Of a stretch of 64,000 nt of DNA, positions 32,681 to 41,357 are shown piece by piece. The notes beneath the pieces were generated by a model. That model was not told where the DNA came from, ran no database searches, and worked only from the letters and a program-made list of their open reading frames with translations. Position 1 is the first letter of the stretch. Every line of letters begins with the position of its first letter. This DNA comes from Pelolinea sp. (lineage in GTDB: Bacteria > Chloroflexota > Anaerolineae > Anaerolineales > Anaerolineaceae), in NCBI GenBank assembly GCA_030692365.1, contig JAUYCC010000026.1, positions 1-64,000 on the forward strand. Direction: 5' to 3'. The translations under genes and the position numbers were made by a program.

Positions 32681-34179
32681 TGCCCAATTTTCTGGGTTTG
32701 GATATCGGCACCACCAGCATCAAAGCCATCCTTTTGGATAGCGATCAAGGCAAAATTATATCTACGGCACACCTGCCAACTCCCGTTAAACATTCCGGAC
32801 CCAACCAGGATGAACATGACCCGCAGGTTCTATATGCAACAATTGCGGAGTGCATTAAAAAAGCGACGAGTAACCTCCCGGTTCATGCCCTGGGGATCAG
32901 CAGCCTGGCAGAGGCGGGTTTACCGCTGGATCGATCTGGAAATCCCTTATTTCCGATCATCGCCTGGTACGATTCCCGCTCGCAGCCACAGGCTGACCGG
33001 ATTTTAGGTTCTTTTTCTGAAGAGCGCCTTTTTGAGATTACAGGCCAGAAGGTCAGTTATTCCTTTGGGCTCTTCAAGTACCTGTGGATCAAAGAGAACC
33101 ACCCGGATCGAATCCGGGATATAGCTTGTTGGCTGTCAGTGCCGGATTACATCCTTTTTCGCCTGTCCGGGAATAAAGCCACTGAGTACACCCAGGCCTC
33201 ACGCACCCTGCTATTTGACCAGAATAAAAAAGACTGGTCTGAGGAGTTGCTGGCTTATGCCGGGCTTGATCGCAGTAAGCTGCCATCCTTGATGCCATCC
33301 GGTTCGGTGATGGGCTCCATCACAAAAGAAGCCAGCGACATTACCGGGCTGCCAGTTGGCTTGCCGTGCGTGCTCGGTGGGCATGACCATTTATGCGGTG
33401 CTTTCGCCAGCGGAGGTACGCGCGCGGAGAAGATCATTGACTCCAGCGGTACTGCCTGCGCTATTATGGCACTTACCAGCAAATTTAATTCGGACAAGCA
33501 GATTGTAGAATCCGGTTTTGTAAATTACATCCACGTGGTACCGGATTTATATGTAATAAAGGGCGGCTTGAAAGCCGCGGGTAAAGCAGTGGATTGGCTG
33601 GCATCACAGTTCGGCCAAGATAACCATTTTGATAATGACCAACTGATCAAGCATTATGAAGCAAACAAAAATGACAGGCCGCTGTGGCTGCCATTTTTTC
33701 ATGGCTCGGGTACACCCGGGATGGAGCCATTTAACCGCGCCAGTCTCATCGGTCTAACGCTGGAACATTCACGTGAAGATATCGCGATTGCCTTGTATGA
33801 GGGGCTGGGATTCTGGTTGCGTGAAAATATTGAGACCATTCAAAAGATAACCGGGACCCAGCCAAAAGATATCATCACAATTGGCGGGACGAACCAGAAC
33901 CCGCTTATGCGTATGGTCAAAGCCAGTATTACAAATTACCCAGTCACTTCACCGACAGTTCCTGAGTCTTCCGCGGTGGGTGCCGCGCTTTTGGCAGCGG
34001 TCGGGATAGGTGCTGTCGCTTCATTTCAAAAAGCGCCCGAGATTCTGAATTATCCTGCGTATGTTATTGAACCTGATCCCGACTGGGTTAACCGTTACAA
34101 TTCAATGTACGAAAAAGTTTATCTGCCTGCCAAAATAAGGCTTACAGAAATCATTAAGGTCATGCGTGACATAAACTAA
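32680..34179 (+). CDS. FGGY-family carbohydrate kinase
   Basis: A 499-residue FGGY kinase. N-terminal 'GLDIGTTSIKAILLD' phosphate loop, 'AWYDSRSQPQADRI', 'GGHDHLCGAFASGGT' with the catalytic Asp, 'SSGTACAIMAL' and a C-terminal 'IGGTNQNPLMRMVKASIT' ATP-site motif. FGGY members phosphorylate ketoses or polyols (xylulose, ribulose, fuculose, erythritol, apulose and others). The gene order kinase - aldolase - RuBisCO-like protein suggests that the phosphorylated product feeds the next two enzymes. 22 bp separate it from the aldolase. Confidence 0.87.
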   Translation: MPNFLGLDIGTTSIKAILLDSDQGKIISTAHLPTPVKHSGPNQDEHDPQVLYATIAECIKKATSNLPVHALGISSLAEAGLPLDRSGNPLFPIIAWYDSRSQPQADRILGSFSEERLFEITGQKVSYSFGLFKYLWIKENHPDRIRDIACWLSVPDYILFRLSGNKATEYTQASRTLLFDQNKKDWSEELLAYAGLDRSKLPSLMPSGSVMGSITKEASDITGLPVGLPCVLGGHDHLCGAFASGGTRAEKIIDSSGTACAIMALTSKFNSDKQIVESGFVNYIHVVPDLYVIKGGLKAAGKAVDWLASQFGQDNHFDNDQLIKHYEANKNDRPLWLPFFHGSGTPGMEPFNRASLIGLTLEHSREDIAIALYEGLGFWLRENIETIQKITGTQPKDIITIGGTNQNPLMRMVKASITNYPVTSPTVPESSAVGAALLAAVGIGAVASFQKAPEILNYPAYVIEPDPDWVNRYNSMYEKVYLPAKIRLTEIIKVMRDIN

Positions 34180-34201
34180 TTATTCGGAGGTAATTGACAT
34201 A

Positions 34202-35188
34202 ATGAATATCGGAAAATTAAGAGGATTGCAGGAAATTTCAACCCCTGAAGGATTTATCACAGTCCTCGCACTGGATCAGCGCGGTTCGCTTTTTAAGGCG
34301 CTGGGAATGAGCGAGGGTGATCCCGCCCTATATCAGGCAGTCCGCGAGTTCAAGAAAGCGACCACCAGTGAACTGATGCCCGCTTGCAGCGCAGTGCTGC
34401 TGGATCCCGAGTTTGCCGCCGCGGAAGCCATCAGCGAAGGATGGATCTCCGGCCAGAAGGGCTTGATTGTCACCCTGGAAGAAACCGGGTATGTGGACTC
34501 CCCAGACGGGCGGCTCAACCCCTTTATTCCAAACTGGTCATTGGGAAAAGCCAAGAGAATGGGCGCTTCTGCAGCTAAACTTCTGGCATATTATGACCCC
34601 CGCATCAAAAAGCTGGCGGACTACCAGGAACGGTTCATCAGTGATATTGTTGAAGGATCGGTTGAACTGGATTTCCCGCTGCTTCTGGAACCAATGAGCT
34701 ATTCAGCTGATCCTTCCGTACTGAAAAAATCACCCGAGTTTGCCAAATTTCGCCCACAAATTGTGCGCGAAACCGCTGAGCGGCTGGGCGCCTTGGGTGT
34801 TGACCTGTTGAAGCTGGAATTTCCTTGCGATACCGAATTTGAAAAAGACAAATCCATCTGGCTCAAAGCCTGCAAAGGGATCACTGAAGTCTCACCCGTT
34901 CCTTGGGTGCTGCTATCCGCCGGTGTTGATTTTGGTGTGTTTAAAGAACAGCTGGAGGTCGCCTGCAAAGCCGGCGCCAGCGGCTTTGTGGCCGGTAGGG
35001 CTATTTGGAAAGAAGCAGCTCCATTGAAAGGACAGGATCGGATTAATTTCCTTTCGAAAACCGGCAAGGACAGGATGAACCAGTTAGTCGAGATTGTCAA
35101 CCAATCCGCCCGCCCCTGGAAAAACGCAGTTCGCGGTGAGATAAGCCATGTCGAACAAGGCTGGATCAATAATTATCAGGATTTCTAG
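34202..35188 (+). CDS. LacD/YihT-like class I aldolase
   Basis: A 328-residue class I aldolase of the tagatose-1,6-bisphosphate (LacD) / sulfofructose-1-phosphate (YihT) family. It starts 'GFITVLALDQRGSL'; 'KLLAYYDP' and 'VDLLKLEFPC' hold the conserved lysines, the latter the expected Schiff-base residue; 'LLSAGVDFGVF' and 'GASGFVAGRAIW' complete the phosphate site. These enzymes split a ketose (bis)phosphate into dihydroxyacetone phosphate and an aldehyde. The substrate should be the product of the kinases just upstream. Three bases separate it from the track start of the RuBisCO-like gene. Confidence 0.83.
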   Translation: MNIGKLRGLQEISTPEGFITVLALDQRGSLFKALGMSEGDPALYQAVREFKKATTSELMPACSAVLLDPEFAAAEAISEGWISGQKGLIVTLEETGYVDSPDGRLNPFIPNWSLGKAKRMGASAAKLLAYYDPRIKKLADYQERFISDIVEGSVELDFPLLLEPMSYSADPSVLKKSPEFAKFRPQIVRETAERLGALGVDLLKLEFPCDTEFEKDKSIWLKACKGITEVSPVPWVLLSAGVDFGVFKEQLEVACKAGASGFVAGRAIWKEAAPLKGQDRINFLSKTGKDRMNQLVEIVNQSARPWKNAVRGEISHVEQGWINNYQDF

Positions 35189-35203
35189 AAAATGGAGAAA
35201 GTA

Positions 35204-36421
35204 ATGCAATACGATAAAAAAGATTACTTTGTTGCGACCTATTATGTGGAATCGCCGCAGCCTTTAATAAAAGTGGCTGAAACCATTGCGGATATTGAGA
35301 GCACCGGCCCCTGGCTGGGGACAGGGCAGCCCACCGAGTTATATCTCAATTGCCGGGCGATAGTCGGCGATGTGCGCGAAGCCTCCCCCGGTAAAGGCGA
35401 ATTTGATATCCTTTTCCCGGTGGCGAACCTAAACATGGAGACCGCTGCTTTCCCCTCCCTGTGGCTGACCATGATCGGCGGCGGAACGCACGCTCTGGCA
35501 GCCTATGAAAAATCCCGCCTTCTGGATTTTCAGCTGCCGGATTCAGTACTCGATAAAATGCCCGGTCCGGGTTATGGCCCGGAAGGGATCAGAAAATTGT
35601 TGGGCGCAGCGCCGGATGAGCTGTTGATAGGGACGATTGTCAAACCGACCGCCGGCCTGACGCCCGTTGAAGTGGCGGATATCTGTACCAAAGCCGCCAT
35701 GGGAGGCGTGCGCTTCATCAAGGATGACGAAAAGATGATGAACACACCCTATTGTCCTTTGGCTGAAAGGGTGAAACTGGTTTGCAAAGGTCTGAAACAG
35801 GCGGAGGACGCTACCGGCAAGAAAGTGCTTTATACGCCCCATATCACAGCGCAACCTGAGTACCTGCTAAAGAACGCTGAAATTGCTCTCAAAAACGGCG
35901 CTACCGGTTTAATGGTGAACTTTTTCGCTGCGGGTTTTAACAGCCTGCAAACGCTGCGCACCCAGGTGAACCCGAATGTTCCCATCTATGCCCACTGCGG
36001 CGGGAAAGAAGCGTTGGGGCGTGCGCCCGGGCAGGGCGTTGACCCCGTCGCAATTGTTCGATTCGTGCGCTTGTTGGGCGGTGATATTTTCCGCCAGAGT
36101 ACCATCGGCGGTTATCTGGTGGGTGCAACGCCGGAAGAAGGGCGGACTCTATTCAAGGTAATGTCAGAACCGATGGGTAAGATCAAACCGATGATCCCCG
36201 CTGTTTCCGGCGGGCTGAGCCCAAAAACACTCGCTCCTAATCTGGAAGTATTTGGCACCGCCGCGCTGATGCTGGCCGGCACAGGCATCACCCTGCATCC
36301 CATGGGCGTCAGGGCTGGCACCACCGCGCTTTACCAAGCAGCGGACGCGTTTAAAGCAGGTATCGCTCTCGAAGAATACGCCAGAACGCACGAAGAACTG
36401 CGCCTGGCGATTACTAAATAA
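35204..36421 (+). CDS. RuBisCO-like protein (form IV type)
   Basis: A 405-residue RuBisCO large-chain homologue. The carbamate/metal motif is intact ('GGVRFIKDDE', matching K201-D203-E204 of RuBisCO), and 'TIVKPTAGL' keeps the first active-site Lys. The second Lys of that motif is Thr, and the loop-6 Lys is absent ('TIGGYLVG'), so it cannot be a CO2-fixing enzyme. RuBisCO-like proteins enolise or decarboxylate phosphorylated keto sugars or acids (for example in methionine salvage and D-apiose catabolism). No mtn gene is nearby; with a kinase and aldolase in front, a sugar-phosphate substrate is likely. Start at 35204 chosen for its GGAG spacing; 35192 is possible. It ends at a strong terminator. 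Confidence 0.85.
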   Translation: MQYDKKDYFVATYYVESPQPLIKVAETIADIESTGPWLGTGQPTELYLNCRAIVGDVREASPGKGEFDILFPVANLNMETAAFPSLWLTMIGGGTHALAAYEKSRLLDFQLPDSVLDKMPGPGYGPEGIRKLLGAAPDELLIGTIVKPTAGLTPVEVADICTKAAMGGVRFIKDDEKMMNTPYCPLAERVKLVCKGLKQAEDATGKKVLYTPHITAQPEYLLKNAEIALKNGATGLMVNFFAAGFNSLQTLRTQVNPNVPIYAHCGGKEALGRAPGQGVDPVAIVRFVRLLGGDIFRQSTIGGYLVGATPEEGRTLFKVMSEPMGKIKPMIPAVSGGLSPKTLAPNLEVFGTAALMLAGTGITLHPMGVRAGTTALYQAADAFKAGIALEEYARTHEELRLAITK

Positions 36422-36440
36422 ACCCGTTTGTATTAAAAAG

Positions 36441-36475
36441 AAAAGCAGGTTTGGAAATTATCCACACCTGCTTTT
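36441..36475. terminator. Bidirectional terminator between convergent genes
   Basis: AAAAGCAGGT (36441-36450) and ACCTGCTTTT (36466-36475), loop 15, with A-run before and T-run after. It serves the RuBisCO-like gene (+) and the TIM-barrel gene (-). Confidence 0.88.
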
Positions 36476-36494
36476 TAGTTAACTAAGAATCGAT

Positions 36495-37505
36495 TTATTT
36501 CCTGAAAAGAAGTTTACGGAAGAGTGCCATATTTTCCACCGCGTTGCCGTTCTTGATCAAAGTCCCGAGCTTATCCATACCGACTTCATCGATCAGATCG
36601 TCAAACGCCATCATCCAGCGCACACCTTCACCGATAGTATCTGCCGGGTTGGTGCGGTAGGGGAAGAGGTCGAGTGACTTCCATCCGGAGTAATTGGTCT
36701 TGCGCAGCCAGTAAAACATTTCCAGATAAGCCAGGAAATGGACTGAAGCGAACATCATGTCTCCGTCCGCGTCCGCGTAATTGTCATTGAGATGCAGGTG
36801 GAAAAGCTTGTCACCTTCTCTCTGGCACAAGACGACCGATTCTGCCAGATTTTCATGCGCATAAAGTGAATGACCAACATCAATATTGATGCCAACGTTT
36901 TTTCGGTCTATATCCCGAACAAGCATGAGTGATTTGGAGACCGTGCTGATAAAAGAATAAGAGCGCGGTTCACTGGGCTTGGGTTCCAATCCGCTCTTTA
37001 TGGCAGGGTTGTGGTCAGCGGCTGCGCGCATGCCCTCCACCCACCAATCGTACATCGCTTGGTAATCCGCTTCAAAATAATAATCATAGCCGTCCTGACC
37101 GGGCCAGATGTTGATATAAGGGCTGCCAGCTTCCGAAGCCAGGTCAATCGCCCGTTTAATCACATCCAAAGCCAACTTGCGGACTTTTGGATCCGCGGCG
37201 CCCAAGGTGCCTTTTGTAAAATCAATCCCGCCCCAAAGTTGGGGGGCGATTCCGATCAGTGCAATTCCGTTATCATCCAGCACGGAGCACACCGTTTTCC
37301 AGTTGCGGGTATTGATGCCCACACAACTGGCATCATCAGTTTCATCCATATTCATTTCAACGCCCTGGACCAGGCCTTGCTTGCCGGCGATTTTAATCAG
37401 TTCCAGGATCAGTTGGTTTTCACCTGGTTTGGCGTAATCCGGATTAAACCGGTCAGATGGGTAATTGTAGTTATGGATAATCGCAGCATATTTCATTTCA
37501 TTCAT
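36495..37505 (-). CDS. Xylose-isomerase-like TIM-barrel sugar isomerase/epimerase
   Basis: A 336-residue barrel. 'YINIWPGQDGYDYYFEADY', 'GLEPKPSEPRSYS', 'GINIDVGHSLYAHENLAES', 'HLHLNDNYADADGDM' and 'KSLDLFPYR' mark a metal-dependent sugar isomerase family; the Glu, Asp/His, His and Asp metal ligands are visible. It likely interconverts an aldose and a ketose (pentose or branched pentose). It follows the system 2 transporter genes beyond a terminator-like hairpin and has its own GAGGTG site, so it may be expressed at reduced level with the transporter. A TIM-barrel isomerase next to an FGGY kinase and, in this island, a split transketolase recalls non-oxidative apiose routes, but the substrate is not determined. 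Confidence 0.78.
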   Translation of the reverse strand: MNEMKYAAIIHNYNYPSDRFNPDYAKPGENQLILELIKIAGKQGLVQGVEMNMDETDDASCVGINTRNWKTVCSVLDDNGIALIGIAPQLWGGIDFTKGTLGAADPKVRKLALDVIKRAIDLASEAGSPYINIWPGQDGYDYYFEADYQAMYDWWVEGMRAAADHNPAIKSGLEPKPSEPRSYSFISTVSKSLMLVRDIDRKNVGINIDVGHSLYAHENLAESVVLCQREGDKLFHLHLNDNYADADGDMMFASVHFLAYLEMFYWLRKTNYSGWKSLDLFPYRTNPADTIGEGVRWMMAFDDLIDEVGMDKLGTLIKNGNAVENMALFRKLLFRK

Positions 37506-37547
37506 TTTTTCACCTCATTGATCAGGTATTTTCAAATGATAAAAATC

Positions 37548-37586
37548 CGCCTCTGGTGTATTGGTCTGTCCAATTTTCCAGAGGCG
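37548..37586 (-). terminator. Terminator-like hairpin after system 2 permease
   Basis: Perfect 9-base arms CGCCTCTGG / CCAGAGGCG, loop 21, followed leftward by GATTTTTATC. It would end most transcripts of the ABC genes before the TIM-barrel gene. Confidence 0.65.
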
Positions 37587-37609
37587 TAATAGCTCATTTG
37601 GTTATTAAG

Positions 37610-38653
37610 TTATGCCTTGACTTTTTCTGACGGCTTGTCATCATTTTCATGGATGACTTTCGGTTTGTAGCGGAACTTTTGCGCTTCAATCAGCAAAGCC
37701 AGCAAAATGATCATCCCACGGATTCCCTGCACCCAGAATGGATCTACTGTCATCAAATTCAAACCATTATCAATAACTGAAAGCAACATTACACCGGCAA
37801 AAGCGCCGCCCACGCTTCCCAAACCGCCTTTCAGGCTTACACCCCCAATCACAGAGGCCGCTACGGTTTCAAGGGTCATACCCTGACCAAGTGTGGAAAT
37901 TGAGGTTTCAAGCCTTCCCAGCAGCATCCAGCCCGCGAAAGCGGCCATGAAACCGCTGATCATGTATGCGAACGTAATAATTTTCTTGGGGTCAAAACCG
38001 GATGCCTGTGCCGCATCCCGGTTAGCGCCTACAGCTCTTAATTCACGCCCAAATTTTGATTGGTTTAGCAAATAGTTCACTACTAAATACATAGTCAATG
38101 TGACTATGACTGAAACAGGAAAGCCTTTGATACGCTCGCCACCTAACCAATTGAATAATGTAGGTGAACCCGTCATAATTTGTCCGTTACTGATAATCAA
38201 GGCAATTCCGCGAAGCACGAGCTGCATTGCCAGCGTTACAATGAAGTTGTTCATCCTCAGGCGCGTAATCAAAGATCCAATTATCAACCCTGACAAGATA
38301 CCTATCATAAGCATAATTGGTATAACGATGAGTGGGTGGAGCATCCACCCTGATGCTTGAGCGCCACCTGCATCTGTGCGAGGTTCCAACATCAGCCACA
38401 TCGCGAAAATAGTAGTTAGGGAAAGGACTCCTTCAGCTGAAAGGTCGAAATTACCTGTCAGCAATACTATTGCCTGGCCAATTACAAGAATACCCAAAAC
38501 GCTTGCGTGCGACAGGATATTAACCTGATTGGATAAAGTGGTAAATTTTCCTCCTACATTACTTAAAAAGTAAAGGTAAACAACCGCGACAATCAACCAG
38601 ATGAAATTGTCCAGCAGCAGTTTCATCCAGTCGATCTTTTTAAGATTATTCAT
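37610..38653 (-). CDS. Ribose-type ABC transporter permease, system 2, subunit A
   Basis: An RbsC-like permease of about 347 residues ('VLVIGQAIVLLTGNFDLSAEGVLSL', 'ANRDAAQASGFDPKKIITFAYMISGF', 'GGVSLKGGLGSVGGAFAGVML'). The track ORF starts 25 residues upstream inside the ATPase gene; I prefer 38653, with a GAGGA site, which overlaps the ATPase end by 8 bp. It pairs with the permease at 40193-41263, the ATPase lying between the two. Confidence 0.9.
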   Translation of the reverse strand: MNNLKKIDWMKLLLDNFIWLIVAVVYLYFLSNVGGKFTTLSNQVNILSHASVLGILVIGQAIVLLTGNFDLSAEGVLSLTTIFAMWLMLEPRTDAGGAQASGWMLHPLIVIPIMLMIGILSGLIIGSLITRLRMNNFIVTLAMQLVLRGIALIISNGQIMTGSPTLFNWLGGERIKGFPVSVIVTLTMYLVVNYLLNQSKFGRELRAVGANRDAAQASGFDPKKIITFAYMISGFMAAFAGWMLLGRLETSISTLGQGMTLETVAASVIGGVSLKGGLGSVGGAFAGVMLLSVIDNGLNLMTVDPFWVQGIRGMIILLALLIEAQKFRYKPKVIHENDDKPSEKVKA

Positions 38654-40178
38654 GGTTCTTCTTTCCTCCTTCAATGGCGTTGAGGATGTTCTCTGGAGTT
38701 GTGTCTTTGGCGCCCTTCTTGTATTCATGCGTCAGTCTGCCGCTGTTCATTACAAGGATGCGGTCGCAGATGCCGATCAGCTCGCGTATTTCAGTTGAGA
38801 TAACAATAGTTGCCACGCCTTGTTTTGCCAATTCATCAATGATCCTGAAGATATCCATCTTCGCGCGCACATCCACGCCCTGAGTGGGTTCATGCAGGAT
38901 CAATACCGTCGGTTTGGTGGAGGCAAGCTTGGCAAACACAACCTTTTGCTGGTTACCGCCGCTCAAAAGGCGTACTGGTTGTTCCTGGTTGGGGGTCATG
39001 ATATCCAGGCCTTTGATGTATTCAGTTACGATTTTCTTTTCTTCATTGCGGTTGATTAGATTGATCAACCGTACAAGGCGGTTCAGGATAGGGTATGTAA
39101 CATTTTCCCGCACCGGGCGAACACCCACCAACCCATAACGATAGCGGTCTTGAGGCAGATATGCCAGCCCCTGGTTGAAGGAATCAATCGGGCGCATGGC
39201 GGTAAATTCCTCTCCGTGAATTTTGACATCGCCAACGCCACGGTATTCAAGTCCAAAAAGCCCCTTTCCCAGCTGCTCGGAACCGCAGCCCTGCAGACCT
39301 GTGACACCGACAACTTCACCTTTTTTTAGCTGCAGGTTGATATCCTCATAATACCCGCGGCGAGTCAGATTGTTCAGGACAAAAACCACTTCATCAGTGC
39401 ATGAAGATTCCCTGGTGTATTCTTCTACACCCTCTCCGACCATCATTATAATCAGCTGAGGGACATCGATATCTTTTACATTTTTAGTATCTACCACCCT
39501 GCCGTCGCGCATCACGGTAACCCGGTCGCAGATTTCAAACACTTCTTCCAGATGATGGGAAATGTACACAAAAGAAACGCCTTGATCGCGCAGTGATTTT
39601 ACAAAGTTGAACAAACGATTGATATCTGATCTGGAAAGTGAAGCGGTCGGTTCATCCAGAATGATCAGTTTGGCATTACCGAACAGCGCTTTAGAAATGG
39701 CCAGCATGGTTTGCTCAGCTACGCTTAACCCTTCAACTTTCTTGGTTATATCCAGGTGCAGATTTAGACGCTTTAAGCGTTCTTCGGCTTCTTTGTTGAC
39801 CTTTTTCCAATCCACAAATCCCAGTTTATTCTTGGGCAGCTCGCCTGCCAAAACATTCTCGGCAACCGTCAGGCTGTCCATCATGGCTACATGCTGGGGT
39901 ACATAAGCAATGCCCGCATTAATGGCTTCCTTCGGATTCATGGATTTAAAAACTTGTCCACCAATTTCGATGGTGCCTTCATTGGGTTCTGTAATTCCCA
40001 TCAGCACAGCCATCAAGGTTGATTTTCCCGCGCCATTTTTTCCCACCAGTCCGTGAATTTCGCCTTCAAATACACTCAAATCCACACGGCGTAAAGCCTG
40101 CACACCGGGGAAGGCTTTGCTGACATCATTCATTACCAGAATAGATGGGCGGGCCGTTTTTGTTTCTTCAGTATTCAT
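38646..40178 (-). CDS. Sugar ABC transporter ATPase with two nucleotide-binding domains, system 2
   Basis: A 510-residue RbsA-like double ATPase. Domain 1: 'GKNGAGKST', 'LSVAEQTMLAISKA', 'LIILDEPTASLSRSD'. Domain 2: strongly degenerate Walker A 'GLQGCGSEQL', 'LSGGNQQKVVFAK', and 'VLILHEPTQGVD', where the usual Walker B Asp is His, so the second site probably does not hydrolyse ATP. It is a paralogue of the system 1 ATPase with the same odd 'G-CG' replacement of GKT, showing a shared origin of the two cassettes. Confidence 0.92.
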   Translation of the reverse strand: MNTEETKTARPSILVMNDVSKAFPGVQALRRVDLSVFEGEIHGLVGKNGAGKSTLMAVLMGITEPNEGTIEIGGQVFKSMNPKEAINAGIAYVPQHVAMMDSLTVAENVLAGELPKNKLGFVDWKKVNKEAEERLKRLNLHLDITKKVEGLSVAEQTMLAISKALFGNAKLIILDEPTASLSRSDINRLFNFVKSLRDQGVSFVYISHHLEEVFEICDRVTVMRDGRVVDTKNVKDIDVPQLIIMMVGEGVEEYTRESSCTDEVVFVLNNLTRRGYYEDINLQLKKGEVVGVTGLQGCGSEQLGKGLFGLEYRGVGDVKIHGEEFTAMRPIDSFNQGLAYLPQDRYRYGLVGVRPVRENVTYPILNRLVRLINLINRNEEKKIVTEYIKGLDIMTPNQEQPVRLLSGGNQQKVVFAKLASTKPTVLILHEPTQGVDVRAKMDIFRIIDELAKQGVATIVISTEIRELIGICDRILVMNSGRLTHEYKKGAKDTTPENILNAIEGGKKNHE

Positions 40179-40192
40179 GCTCTCACCATTTC

Positions 40193-41263
40193 TTAATCGG
40201 TTACGACTTTGTCGTCTTTAAGGCCAATGTGCGTGGATGCCAGAGATTCTTCCAAAGCGCGCCGGTGCATACCTTTGACCTTGATCGCGTCAAGTCCGAC
40301 TGCAAAGAGCAGCAGCAACCCACGGCTGGCTTCAATCCAGAAGGGTGAGACTTTCAATATACTTAACCCCGCATCAAGTATTGACCATAGGGCAAACCCG
40401 CCAAATGCGCCAATCATTGTGCCCCGACCACCAAACAAACTTACACCACCTACAACCGCAGCTGCCTGAACTGGAAAGATTAATCCTTCTCCTGTCCGTG
40501 GTGTTGCAGAGTCAAGGCGTCCAGCGGCTAACAATCCCGCGATCGCCATGCAAAAACCACTAATCAGATATACCTGCCGAATAATTTTATCCGTTTCAAT
40601 TCCAGCGTCTTTTGCCGCTACGGGGTTTGAACCAACCGCAAACATATTGCGGCCAAATTGAGTATAACGCGTGATAATATGCGCAATAATAAAAGCAAGA
40701 ATTATAAAGACCGTAGGTACTGGTATTGCCAAAAAACCTTTTGTTAGAGGTATTTTAAATAAGGCTCCAGCTCCAAGCCAATCAAAGCCTTCAGGGAAAA
40801 AGCTTGCAGTTGCACCTGGTGAAATAATATATACCAGACCTCGCAGAATCATCAGCATTGCAATCGTTACGATTAGATTATTCATTCTTAATCTTGTTAT
40901 TAAGAAACCGTTTATCAACCCTATAGTAAGACCCACAACAATCATCAGAAGAATTGCAACGATTGGAGAAACTTCAACACCTAATCCGCCATTTGTTACC
41001 GATGCAAGAAATAAACCTGCCACCATGGCGGTTAGTCCTAAGCCTGATTCAGATGACAGATCAAAATTGCCAGACATCATAGCAAATGCTTGACCTATTA
41101 CAAGCATTCCTAGTGCTGCTGTCCTGTTCAATATATTTACCAAGTTATAAGGTGTCCGAAAACTAGGCGATAGCGAAGAAAATATTATGAGGGCAAAAGC
41201 AACAAGCAACCAGATCAAGTTATCTAAAATAGTCGAAATAAAACGGGTTGTTTTAGGCTTCAC
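40193..41263 (-). CDS. Ribose-type ABC transporter permease, system 2, subunit B
   Basis: A 356-residue RbsC-like permease ('MLVIGQAFAMMSGNFDLSSESGLGLTA', 'SNPVAAKDAGIETDKIIRQVYLISGF', 'GGVSLFGGRGTMIGAFGGFAL'). The last motif matches the second permease of system 1 ('GGISLFGGRGKM') more than it matches the other permease of its own system ('GGVSLKGGLGS'), so both cassettes descend from an ancestor that already had two different permeases. It precedes the ATPase by 14 bp. Confidence 0.9.
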   Translation of the reverse strand: MKPKTTRFISTILDNLIWLLVAFALIIFSSLSPSFRTPYNLVNILNRTAALGMLVIGQAFAMMSGNFDLSSESGLGLTAMVAGLFLASVTNGGLGVEVSPIVAILLMIVVGLTIGLINGFLITRLRMNNLIVTIAMLMILRGLVYIISPGATASFFPEGFDWLGAGALFKIPLTKGFLAIPVPTVFIILAFIIAHIITRYTQFGRNMFAVGSNPVAAKDAGIETDKIIRQVYLISGFCMAIAGLLAAGRLDSATPRTGEGLIFPVQAAAVVGGVSLFGGRGTMIGAFGGFALWSILDAGLSILKVSPFWIEASRGLLLLFAVGLDAIKVKGMHRRALEESLASTHIGLKDDKVVTD

Positions 41264-41299
41264 AAATACACCTCGCTGAAAATAATAAGGGTTTGTATT

Positions 41300-41329
41300 G
41301 AATGAGCCGTAGTTAAATACGGCTCATTC
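41300..41329 (-). other. Intercistronic hairpin after the system 2 SBP gene
   Basis: Perfect 11-base arms GAATGAGCCGT / ACGGCTCATTC, loop 8, 28 bases past the SBP stop. Same position as the hairpin of system 1 and probably the same role: protecting SBP mRNA or limiting read-through to the permeases. Confidence 0.7.
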
Positions 41330-41357
41330 TTTTACGTTATTTTATGCTTGAAAAAGA

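Noticed and set aside
35204-36421. True CO2-fixing RuBisCO
   Set aside because: The loop-6 Lys and the second Lys of the KxK motif are missing, and no small subunit or phosphoribulokinase is present.
35204-36421. MtnW of methionine salvage
   Set aside because: No mtnA, mtnK, mtnB or mtnD gene nearby; neighbours are sugar kinases and an aldolase.
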